A stretch of 5,957 nucleotides of DNA from Nanobdellota archaeon (lineage in GTDB: Archaea > Nanobdellota > Nanobdellia > Pacearchaeales > GW2011-AR1). Every line of letters starts with the position of its first letter. Positions within the stretch are counted from its first letter, which is position 1. The notes beneath the pieces are model-generated. The model saw only the letters and a program-made list of their open reading frames with translations, did no database searches and was not told the origin of the DNA. Below are positions 1 to 4,267 of this stretch, one piece after another. Location of the stretch: assembly GCA_018830905.1 (NCBI GenBank), contig JAHJRM010000043.1:1-5957 (forward strand). Reading direction: 5' to 3'. The position numbers and the translations under genes are program-made.

Positions 1-54
1 CACTAAGCCAACAGATTTTGAGTCTGCCCCGTTTGACCGCTCCGGCATACCTGC
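1..54 (-). tRNA. tRNA-Leu(CAA), 5' part, cut by the window edge
   Basis: Read on the minus strand, the tRNA begins at 54 with acceptor half GCAGGTA, then TG and a D-arm with CCG/CGG pairs and the GGTCAAA loop. Next comes a five-pair anticodon stem GCAGA/TCTGT (one G-T pair) closing a seven-base loop CTCAAAA. The anticodon is CAA (positions 20-18), which reads UUG, so the tRNA is leucine-specific; A37 fits the UUR class. The start of the long class II variable arm is visible, and the T-arm and 3' acceptor lie beyond the edge. Its D-arm closely resembles that of the second tRNA-Leu at 5082. A TATA-like TTGATAAG on the minus strand (84-77) is centred about 26 nt upstream, the right spacing, but it is a weak box. 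Confidence 0.88.
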
Positions 55-59
55 ATAAA

Positions 60-168
60 GGAAACCCCTGGTTTCCCTTATCAACCCTTCCTCTGAATTA
101 GGCTCAAGGCTGATGGAAACCGTTTGTCCCCCTTATCAACCTTCATTTGAATTGGGCTCAAGGCCGAT
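60..168. repeat. Two tandem imperfect ~55-bp repeats
   Basis: Unit 1 (60-114) and unit 2 (115-168) are directly adjacent. By hand alignment they agree at roughly 45 of 55 positions with one single-base gap. Each starts GGAAACC and contains CCCTTATCAAC, TGAATT, GGCTCAAGGC and a final GAT. Unit 1 also holds a perfect hairpin, GGAAACC (60-66) with GGTTTCC (70-76); in unit 2 this pairing is decayed. Both units carry TTGATAAG on the minus strand, which in unit 1 sits at promoter distance from tRNA-Leu(CAA). Two units are too few, and have no spacer, for a CRISPR array. No function is recognised. Confidence 0.75.
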
Positions 169-200
169 TTAAATTATCAAATTTTGTGTATATAAAAAGG

Positions 201-208
201 TTTATAAG
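201..208 (+). promoter_or_regulatory. TATA box of the 5S rRNA promoter
   Basis: TTTATAAG, preceded by the purine-rich AAAAAGG that could serve as a BRE, is centred about 25 nt before the predicted 5S 5' end at 230. A second AT-rich candidate (TATATAAAA, 189-197) lies further upstream and fits less well. A small inverted repeat, AGAC (212-215) with GTCT (221-224), lies between the box and the gene. Confidence 0.6.
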
Positions 209-229
209 ACAAGACTTTATGTCTCTTAT

Positions 230-343
230 GAAGACGATCATAGTAGGTTGGTAATACCTGTTCCCATTCCGAACACAGAAGTCAAGCTTCCTACGCCGTT
301 TGTGTTAGTATCCCACAAGATGTGAAGCATCGGTGTTGTCTTC
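230..343 (+). rRNA. 5S ribosomal RNA
   Basis: This is the RNA of the central protuberance of the large ribosomal subunit. The conserved core is present: TTCCCATTCCGAACAC (261-276) followed by GAAGTCAAGC. The terminal helix pairs 230-238 with 335-343 over about nine pairs including G-U pairs, and this sets both ends. Helix II pairs GTAGG (243-247) with CCTAC (290-294). The length is about 114 nt, slightly below the usual 120. No 16S or 23S gene is seen next to it, so within this window it looks like a separate unit with its own TATA box. Downstream is a T-rich stretch (345-352, and T6 at 381-386) that may end transcription. Confidence 0.93.
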
Positions 344-363
344 ACTTATTTTCTAAGAAAGAC

Positions 364-371
364 TTAATAAT
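364..371 (+). promoter_or_regulatory. Probable TATA box for the RNase P protein gene
   Basis: TTAATAAT is centred about 24 nt before the ATG at 392, the distance expected for a leaderless archaeal mRNA. No Shine-Dalgarno-like sequence lies before that ATG, which agrees with leaderless initiation. The box is weaker than those upstream of rpoN or eL21. Confidence 0.4.
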
Positions 372-391
372 TCTGTTTAGTTTTTTACAAT

Positions 392-664
392 ATGGTTAAA
401 GGTGGTTCTAAGAAGGTTGTTTCTGAAAAGATTGAATTATTTTTTGAGAAGCTTCTAGGGAAGACTCCTTCAGAGATAAAGAAGATTAAAAGAATGGCCA
501 TGGGAAGCAATGTCTCTTTGGGTACAAAGAAAAAACTCTTCTGTAAAAAATGTTTTTCTGCATTTAACTCAGGCGATTCCGAAATTAGAATTAAGAAAGG
601 ATTTAAGCTTGTGAAATGTAAGAAGTGCGATAATATTTCTAAATGGAAACTTAACTCTTCTTGA
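392..664 (+). CDS. rnp4: RNase P protein component 4 (Rpp21/Rpr2 family)
   Basis: This is a probable protein subunit of archaeal RNase P, the ribonucleoprotein that cuts the 5' leader from pre-tRNAs. The 90-aa product has a basic helical N-terminal half (about residues 5-40). A zinc ribbon follows with Cys51-x2-Cys54 and Cys76-x2-Cys79, in the family setting FCKKCFSAFNSG then KGFKLVKCKKC. In the family the N-terminal helices contact the partner protein Rpp29 and the four cysteines bind zinc. The protein is a little shorter than most archaeal homologues (about 100-120 aa). The ATG at 392 is chosen because a TATA-like element lies about 24 nt upstream and no earlier in-frame start has support. 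Its stop lies inside the 3' end of the convergent rpoN gene. The family call rests on the cysteine pattern and surrounding residues; another small zinc-ribbon protein is less likely. Confidence 0.78.
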   Translation: MVKGGSKKVVSEKIELFFEKLLGKTPSEIKKIKRMAMGSNVSLGTKKKLFCKKCFSAFNSGDSEIRIKKGFKLVKCKKCDNISKWKLNSS

Positions 665-848
665 AGTGGCTTATTAATTCAAGATAGTCTTCTTGTCCGA
701 GGAACATCGACCTGCAACAGTATCTTTCAAGACCTATCTCATCTAGAATTTTTCCGGATTTTTCCCCTTCTGCTACTCGTTTCTTGAACTCTTCCCAAAG
801 TTGAGCTATAGGTTTTCCACAACTAAAACATCTTAAAGGGATTATCAT
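651..848 (-). CDS. rpoN: DNA-directed RNA polymerase subunit N (Rpb10 homologue)
   Basis: This is a small zinc-binding subunit of the archaeal RNA polymerase, which in the enzyme's assembly platform contacts subunits D and L. The 65-aa product matches the family over its whole length: MIIPLRCFSCGKPI at the N-terminus, then the RYCCRSMFLG block. The zinc ligands are Cys7, Cys10, Cys44 and Cys45, the unusual CxxCG...RYCCR arrangement typical of RpoN/Rpb10. The length is normal. In many archaea rpoN follows uL13-uS9 in the ribosomal operon; here it stands apart, on the opposite strand from that cluster. A TATA box is centred 25 nt before the ATG, so the mRNA is probably leaderless. The last 14 bp overlap the 3' end of the RNase P protein gene. 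Confidence 0.97.
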   Translation of the reverse strand: MIIPLRCFSCGKPIAQLWEEFKKRVAEGEKSGKILDEIGLERYCCRSMFLGQEDYLELISHFKKS

Positions 849-867
849 AATAATAAACCACTAATAC

Positions 868-877
868 TATTTTTAAA
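868..877 (-). promoter_or_regulatory. TATA box of the rpoN promoter
   Basis: On the minus strand this reads TTTAAAAATA, preceded by CC. The TTTAAAAA core (877-870) is centred about 25 nt before the rpoN ATG at 848, which predicts a transcript starting at or within a base or two of the start codon. It separates rpoN from the upstream minus-strand gene that ends at 890. Confidence 0.6.
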
Positions 878-889
878 GGTTGTGCTTAG

Positions 890-1204
890 TTATTTAGAAT
901 ATAAGATTGGGCCATGACTAGTAGATCCATCAGAGTCCATAGAATAAACAAACTCTTCTTCCTTCCCTTTTCTATAAAGCATGATTTTAAACTCGATCCC
1001 TGCGTACTCTATTCCGTATCCTCCGGGATTTATTATTCTTCGGGGTTCAACTTTCAATTCATCACCCTCCCGAAGTTGGGCATGATAGGCGCGGTACACC
1101 TGCAAAAATTCAGAGGGATCACTCATGAACACTCCTACCCAGTCAAAAGAGTCAACAGTATCATCTAATCTTTGTCTTGCATCTTCCAGAGATATTTCTG
1201 GCAT
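890..1204 (-). CDS. Hypothetical protein, 104 aa, not recognised
   Basis: I do not recognise this family. The reading frame extends upstream to 1312, but the ATG at 1204 (MPEISLEDARQRLDD) is preferred. A TATA box is centred 24 nt before it, and the residues upstream look like translated promoter DNA. The product is 104 aa and acidic at the N-terminus, without a signal peptide, membrane segment or cysteine motif. Residues 1-47 look helical; 48-104 look strand-rich, with a PGGYG turn at 60-64, IEYAGIEFKIMLYRKGK, and an Asp/Ser-rich SMDSDGSTSHG loop near the end. A small alpha+beta domain is likely. The codon mix seems somewhat richer in C-ending codons than in the ribosomal genes nearby, a weak hint of different ancestry. 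It is divergent to the 65-aa zinc-binding gene and lies 41 nt upstream of rpoN on the same strand. Confidence 0.65.
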   Translation of the reverse strand: MPEISLEDARQRLDDTVDSFDWVGVFMSDPSEFLQVYRAYHAQLREGDELKVEPRRIINPGGYGIEYAGIEFKIMLYRKGKEEEFVYSMDSDGSTSHGPILYSK

Positions 1205-1223
1205 GTATTTTTTATGTAAAAGG

Positions 1224-1232
1224 TATTTATTA
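1224..1232 (-). promoter_or_regulatory. Probable TATA box for the 104-aa gene
   Basis: On the minus strand this reads TAATAAATA, centred 24 nt before the ATG at 1204. It supports that start over the longer frame from 1312 and predicts a leaderless mRNA. Confidence 0.45.
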
Positions 1233-1261
1233 AGATTATTGTGGTCGAGTGAGAACAAATC

Positions 1262-1269
1262 TTTAAAAA
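1262..1269 (+). promoter_or_regulatory. TATA box for the 65-aa zinc-ribbon gene
   Basis: TTTAAAAA is centred about 39 nt before the ATG at 1305. With a start site about 25 nt downstream this gives a leader of roughly 15 nt, just long enough to contain the Shine-Dalgarno at 1294. With the minus-strand box at 1224-1232 it forms a divergent promoter pair within 100 bp. Confidence 0.5.
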
Positions 1270-1293
1270 CTCCGCGGATTAATAACATAAATT

Positions 1294-1302
1294 GGAGGGT
1301 GA
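1294..1302 (+). promoter_or_regulatory. Strong Shine-Dalgarno that decides the start at 1305
   Basis: GGAGGGTGA lies just before GATTATG. It is complementary to the archaeal 16S 3' end apart from one extra G, and the GGAGG core ends about six bases before the ATG. It is the clearest ribosome binding site in the window and rules out the long upstream frame from 1125 as the true start. Confidence 0.65.
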
Positions 1303-1304
1303 TT

Positions 1305-1502
1305 ATGAACAAGAAATGTATTTATTGCAAAGTTGAAATTCTTCAGGAGAGTGTGATTGATTTTTGCTCAAGATGTGGAATAGGCGTTTGGGGCGAGAAG
1401 ATGTTTAACGCTATTGTCAAGAATATGGAGGAAGCACGGAGCAAAGGTGATTTGGTTTCGACAAACCTTGTGGACAACTTTAGAGAGCATAATTCTTCTT
1501 GA
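1305..1502 (+). CDS. Small zinc-ribbon protein, 65 aa, function unknown
   Basis: The product has two CxxC pairs, Cys5-x2-Cys8 (KKCIYCK) and Cys21-x2-Cys24 (DFCSRCGIGVWG), that probably bind one zinc ion in a ribbon fold. A short helical tail (31-47, EKMFNAIVKNMEEARSKGD) and a polar C-terminus follow. I have the impression that similar short proteins occur in DPANN genomes, but I cannot name a family or role. The open frame runs back to 1125, but that part is the antisense shadow of the minus-strand gene; the ATG at 1305 has the strong Shine-Dalgarno. It is transcribed divergently from the 104-aa orphan and has a TATA box of its own. Small zinc ribbons often bind nucleic acid or act as accessory subunits, but nothing here shows which. 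An AT-rich 79-bp gap separates it from the ribosomal operon. Confidence 0.75.
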   Translation: MNKKCIYCKVEILQESVIDFCSRCGIGVWGEKMFNAIVKNMEEARSKGDLVSTNLVDNFREHNSS

Positions 1503-1554
1503 TAAAATATCTTGAAAATTCAAGAAATAGAGGGGAATCTTCAAAAGATAGTTT

Positions 1555-1562
1555 TTTAAATA
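1555..1562 (+). promoter_or_regulatory. TATA box of the eL21-rpoF-DUF655 operon
   Basis: TTTAAATA, within a T-rich run starting at 1552, is centred about 24 nt before the ATG at 1582. No Shine-Dalgarno precedes that ATG, so the operon's first gene is probably translated from a leaderless mRNA. Confidence 0.6.
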
Positions 1563-1581
1563 GGATAAATTTGAGTAAATT

Positions 1582-1854
1582 ATGACTAAGCGAACTAAGA
1601 GTATGCGGGCTAAAGGTAAGATTTCACTTAGTAAGTACTTTCAGGAGTTTAGCAATGGAGAGTCCGTTGCTGTTGTAAGGGAGAGAGCGGTTCGTTCGAG
1701 TTTTCCAGAGAGAATTCAGGGAAGAACGGGTGTTATCGATGGTAAACGGGGAAGATCTTATCTTGTGAAACTCTCAGACCTAAATAAGGAGAAGATGTAC
1801 ATCATTCAACCAGTTCATCTTAAAAAAATAGAAGTACAGGAAAAGGCAAAATGA
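1582..1854 (+). CDS. rpl21e: Large-subunit ribosomal protein eL21 (L21e)
   Basis: This is a protein of the large ribosomal subunit shared by archaea and eukaryotes. The 90-aa product shows the family layout: a basic N-terminus (MTKRTKSMRAKGK), then ISLSKYFQEF, a GESVAVVRE strand, FPERIQGRTGVIDGKRG, YLVKLSD, and the closing IIQPVHLKKI. The length is normal for archaeal eL21. The SH3-like barrel lies roughly at residues 25-82. It opens the long plus-strand cluster. Its stop overlaps the next start (ATGA, 1851-1854), a common sign of coupled translation. The order eL21-rpoF-DUF655 is conserved in many archaea, which supports all three calls. Confidence 0.95.
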   Translation: MTKRTKSMRAKGKISLSKYFQEFSNGESVAVVRERAVRSSFPERIQGRTGVIDGKRGRSYLVKLSDLNKEKMYIIQPVHLKKIEVQEKAK

Positions 1855-2156
1855 TTAACAGTAGAGTACCATTGAGCATGTCAGAATCCGTACAGTATAT
1901 CTCTGATGAGACAGATTTTGAAGTTGAAATGAAAAAGTTCATAAAAAAATTCACTAAGATGAATTCAAAAAAGGTCGAGGAGTTGAGAAAAGAATTAGAA
2001 GGTTTGAATCTGATTCGATTGAGGCCAGAACATGCTGTGAAGATTGTTGATATTATGCCTGAGGATCAAGATAGTCTAAATAAAATTTTTGAGGATTCAA
2101 AAGTAAGCGACGATGAAGCAAATAGTATATTACAAACAGTTAAGAAATTTAAGTAA
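1851..2156 (+). CDS. rpoF: DNA-directed RNA polymerase subunit F (Rpb4 homologue)
   Basis: This is the Rpb4-like half of the polymerase stalk. With RpoE (Rpb7) it assists open-complex formation, termination and transcript binding. The 101-aa product has a divergent N-terminal 30 residues (VPLSMSESVQYISDE) that would contact RpoE. An all-helical HRDC-like region follows at about 38-101, including LRKELEGLNLIRLRPEHAVKIVDIMPED and a last helix SDDEANSILQTVKKF. Length and helical pattern fit archaeal RpoF. The sequence is weakly conserved by nature, so the position between eL21 and DUF655 is a major part of the evidence. The ATG overlaps the eL21 stop; a weak GGAAAAGG lies upstream. The partner gene rpoE is not in the window. 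Confidence 0.88.
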   Translation: MINSRVPLSMSESVQYISDETDFEVEMKKFIKKFTKMNSKKVEELRKELEGLNLIRLRPEHAVKIVDIMPEDQDSLNKIFEDSKVSDDEANSILQTVKKFK

Positions 2157-2201
2157 AGAATTAAACAATGGACTTTTTTCATATAAAAATGTCCGATAAA
2201 T

Positions 2202-2738
2202 ATGGCGAAAGAAGAGTATGCAATAGTCTTGGAGTATCTCCCGAATGGTTACCCATTGGAGAAGAAAATCATGCCGATAGCGCAGGCTATCGGAGAACAG
2301 AATCTTACGCTCTTGGAAATAGTTCCTCGAAGAGGAGTCTCTTTGGAGAGTGGGGAAAGAATCTACATCGGGGAAGGGAAAAGAGACAAAGTTTATTACA
2401 TCCTTGGAAGACTTCATCGTGAGAAGGTTACTGAATCTGCAAAGAATCAGTTAAAAGAATTTGTAGAAAAAATGGTTGGCGAGCATGAGGAAAGGTTCGT
2501 TGATTTTTTCAACCGTTCTGAAGCCATAAACAAGAGAGTTCATCAGATTGAACTTTTGCCAGGTTTTGGAAAGAAACACATGAATGAGATTCTTGCTAAG
2601 AGAAAGGAAGAACTTTTCAAGGACTTCGAAGACATGAAGAAAAGAATTCCAAATCTTCCTGATCCAAAAAAGGCCGTCGAGAAGCGAATCATTCAGGAAT
2701 TGACAGAAATGGAAAGACAAAATTTGTTTGTACAATAA
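2202..2738 (+). CDS. DUF655 family protein with helix-hairpin-helix motif
   Basis: This is a conserved archaeal protein of unknown exact role, thought to bind nucleic acid and nearly always beside eL21 and rpoF. The 178-aa product has a beta-rich N-terminal part (about 4-70; EYAIVLEYLPNGYPLE and LLEIVPRRGVSLESGERIYIG) and a helical middle. A helix-hairpin-helix follows at 115-134 (IELLPGFGKKHMNEIL), then EDMKKRIPNLPDPKKAVEKRI and a charged end. These blocks match DUF655. The spacing from rpoF is 45 nt, the loosest junction of this block, with a T-run (2174-2179) and ATATAAAA (2181-2188) in it. That box is only about 17 nt from the ATG, too close for a usual leaderless start. In several archaea ksgA follows DUF655; here the uS13 start follows the stop after one base. 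Confidence 0.88.
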   Translation: MAKEEYAIVLEYLPNGYPLEKKIMPIAQAIGEQNLTLLEIVPRRGVSLESGERIYIGEGKRDKVYYILGRLHREKVTESAKNQLKEFVEKMVGEHEERFVDFFNRSEAINKRVHQIELLPGFGKKHMNEILAKRKEELFKDFEDMKKRIPNLPDPKKAVEKRIIQELTEMERQNLFVQ

Positions 2739-2739
2739 A

Positions 2740-3282
2740 ATGGAACAAGAAAAACCAGTAAAAGTAGAAGTAATGAATAAACTGCCTAGCGAGACAGAGA
2801 GTCGTGAAGACAGAGTGGTTAGAATTCTTTCTAAAGACATTGAAGGAAGTACAAAAGTTGGTGCAGGTTTAGCTAAGATAAAAGGAATTTCATGGGGATT
2901 TGCTAATGCCATATGTAAAGTTCTCAAGATTGAAGAAACAAGAAAAATTGGTTCATTGAGTCCGGATGAGATTGGTAAGATTACAGATTTTACTAAAGAT
3001 CCAAAGGTCCCTACATTTATACTCAATAGAAGATTTGATTTTGAGACTGGAGAGGATAAGCATCTTCTTGGTTCGGACCTTATGTTTAGAAATGAATTTG
3101 ATGTTAAGAGACTTAAGAAGATAAAAAGTTACAGAGGTATTAGACACGGTGCAGGTCTCCCATTAAGGGGTCAGAGAACGAGAAGTAATTTTAGGACTAA
3201 TAGGAAGAGGGGAGTTGGAATTAAAAAGAAGGAACAAAGCAAGGAGTATAACAATGAGTATAAGAGGGAGGATAAAAAATGA
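2740..3282 (+). CDS. rps13: Small-subunit ribosomal protein uS13 with extended ends
   Basis: This protein of the small-subunit head contacts tRNA and the large subunit. The 180-aa product contains the family blocks: RVVRILSKDIEG, GLAKIKGISWGFANAICKVL (helix-two-turn-helix, about 43-62), the middle IGSLSPDEIGKI, and the signature YRGIRHGAGLPLRGQRTRSN at 131-150. It is longer than typical archaeal uS13 (about 150 aa). There is an N-terminal extension of about 25 residues and a charged C-terminal tail (165-180, EQSKEYNNEYKREDKK). The usual GG(T/K)VGV after the signature is replaced by KRGVGIKKK. The ATG at 2740 is preferred over a TTG four codons upstream because it sits one base after the DUF655 stop in the TAA-A-ATG pattern also seen before uS11 and uL13. 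Its stop overlaps the uS4 start. Confidence 0.95.
   Translation: MEQEKPVKVEVMNKLPSETESREDRVVRILSKDIEGSTKVGAGLAKIKGISWGFANAICKVLKIEETRKIGSLSPDEIGKITDFTKDPKVPTFILNRRFDFETGEDKHLLGSDLMFRNEFDVKRLKKIKSYRGIRHGAGLPLRGQRTRSNFRTNRKRGVGIKKKEQSKEYNNEYKREDKK
3266..3271 (+). promoter_or_regulatory. Shine-Dalgarno before uS4
   Basis: GGGAGG lies inside the last codons of uS13, seven bases before the uS4 ATG at 3279. Within the operon this is the best ribosome binding site and supports the overlapping start. Confidence 0.45.
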
Positions 3283-3767
3283 AAAGAAAACATAAACAAT
3301 ACTCTCGACCAAAGAAGCCTTTTGAGAAAATAAGATTCGAAGAAGAGAGTAAGATTAAAGAGGAATTTGGTTTGAAAAATAAGAAAGAGATTTGGAGGGC
3401 AGAGTCTGTGATAAAAACAATTAGAGAGAAGGCTAAGAAGCTTATTCCTGCAGGTGAGAGCGAGAAGGAGGCTCTTTTCGTTCGTTTGAGGAAGACTGGT
3501 TTTAAAGTGGATTCTATTTCGGATGTTCTTTCATTAGATAAGAAAGATTTCTTAGAGAGGAGACTTCAGACTCTTGTTTTCAGGAAGAAGCTTGCTTCCA
3601 CACCTAAGAGCGCTAGGCAACTTATAACTCATAGAAAAGTTTTTATTAAAAATCATGTAGTTGATAGCCCATCACATGTTGTTCCCGTTGAGATGGAAAA
3701 TCAAATCTTCTTGAAGAATAGTGTGAAAGTTGTTGCTAAAAAAGTAAATGCGGGAGAGGTTCAATAA
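3279..3767 (+). CDS. rps4: Small-subunit ribosomal protein uS4
   Basis: This is a primary 16S-binding protein of the small subunit. The 162-aa product has a basic N-terminus (MKRKHKQYSRPKKPFEKIR) and the archaeal-type IKEEFGLKNKKEIWRAES. Its S4 RNA-binding domain lies at about 92-150 (LERRLQTLVFRKKLASTPKSARQLITHRKVFIKNHVVDSPSHVVP). The length is close to archaeal uS4 (about 165-180 aa). It overlaps uS13 upstream (ATGA) and stops one base before uS11, the classic archaeal uS13-uS4-uS11-rpoD order. In bacteria S4 autoregulates its operon; nothing in this sequence shows that here. Confidence 0.96.
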   Translation: MKRKHKQYSRPKKPFEKIRFEEESKIKEEFGLKNKKEIWRAESVIKTIREKAKKLIPAGESEKEALFVRLRKTGFKVDSISDVLSLDKKDFLERRLQTLVFRKKLASTPKSARQLITHRKVFIKNHVVDSPSHVVPVEMENQIFLKNSVKVVAKKVNAGEVQ

Positions 3768-3768
3768 A

Positions 3769-4233
3769 ATGGATGCAGTTCAAGAAAAAATACCTAAAGA
3801 GACTGTTGTAGAAGAGGGCAAGGAAAGTGCTTCTTCAAAGAGTAAGTCAAAAGAAAGAATCGGTGCAGAGGCCGTTTTGAATATTTACACTTCATTTAAT
3901 AATACAATTGTTCACGCAACAGATGTTTCTGGTAGAACGCTTACAAAGGTTACAGGGGGCATGGTAACCAAACACGGGAGACTTAAAGCTAATCCTACGA
4001 TAGCTATGTTCATTGCGAAAAGAGTTGCGGAAGAGCTTAAGGAAAAAGGTGTTGATTCACTTCACTTTAGGGTAAGGGCTAAGACTGGTGCTCCTGCACC
4101 AGGTCCTGGTGCGAATGCAATAGTTAAGAGTATCTCGAGAGAAGGCATTAAGGTTGTTAACATTCTTGATACTACAAAATTCGCTCGTGGAGGACCAAAG
4201 GTGAAAGGTGGTCGAAGAGGAAGAAGGCCTTAG
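3769..4233 (+). CDS. rps11: Small-subunit ribosomal protein uS11 with N-terminal extension
   Basis: This is a protein of the small-subunit platform. The conserved core begins about residue 30 (AEAVLNIYTSFNNTIVHATD). It includes the TKVTGGMVTKHGRLKANPTIAM block, VRAKTGAPAPGPGANA, and a basic tail RGGPKVKGGRRGRRP typical of the archaeal/eukaryotic type. The product is 154 aa against about 130 in many archaea. The surplus is an N-terminal stretch of about 28 residues rich in Glu, Ser and Lys (including ASSKSKSKE). The ATG at 3769 is chosen because it follows the uS4 stop by one base (TAA-A-ATG) with a GGGAGAGG stretch upstream. An in-frame ATG at 3748 inside uS4 would give seven more residues and is less likely. 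Confidence 0.96.
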   Translation: MDAVQEKIPKETVVEEGKESASSKSKSKERIGAEAVLNIYTSFNNTIVHATDVSGRTLTKVTGGMVTKHGRLKANPTIAMFIAKRVAEELKEKGVDSLHFRVRAKTGAPAPGPGANAIVKSISREGIKVVNILDTTKFARGGPKVKGGRRGRRP

Positions 4234-4238
4234 TTACA

Positions 4239-4246
4239 TTTAAAAG
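4239..4246 (+). promoter_or_regulatory. Probable internal TATA box for rpoD
   Basis: TTTAAAAG lies in the 34-bp gap after uS11, centred about 25 nt before the rpoD ATG at 4268. This is the spacing of the other leaderless promoters in the window. It would let rpoD be transcribed apart from the upstream ribosomal genes. Confidence 0.45.
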
Positions 4247-4267
4247 TAGTTTAAACAAAATATTAAA

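Noticed and set aside
60..168. CRISPR array
   Set aside because: There are only two units, directly adjacent without spacers, and they are diverged along their whole length.
60..168. Box C/D guide RNA pair
   Set aside because: TGATGG and CTGA words occur, but no unit has a proper C box (RUGAUGA) and D box in the right order and spacing on either strand.
914..1168. Plus-strand 84-codon ORF
   Set aside because: It is antisense to the 104-aa minus-strand gene, with no promoter or ribosome binding site, and is a frame shadow.
1511..1557. Terminator after the 65-aa gene (CTTGA/TCAAG at 1511-1524, T-run at 1552)
   Set aside because: The stem is short and AT-rich with no adjacent T-run, and the T-run further on belongs to the eL21 TATA region.
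2181..2188. ATATAAAA as a TATA box for DUF655
   Set aside because: Its centre is only about 17 nt from the ATG, so transcription would start inside the gene; the other boxes here sit 24-25 nt away.
2168..2422. Plus-strand 84-codon ORF starting MDFFHIKMSDKYGE
   Set aside because: It overlaps DUF655 in another frame and lacks a conserved pattern.
2130..3026. Minus-strand ORFs of 95 and 191 codons
   Set aside because: They are antisense to DUF655 and uS13, which have firm family matches; their composition (Ser/Leu/Phe-rich) is typical of antisense lysine-rich genes.
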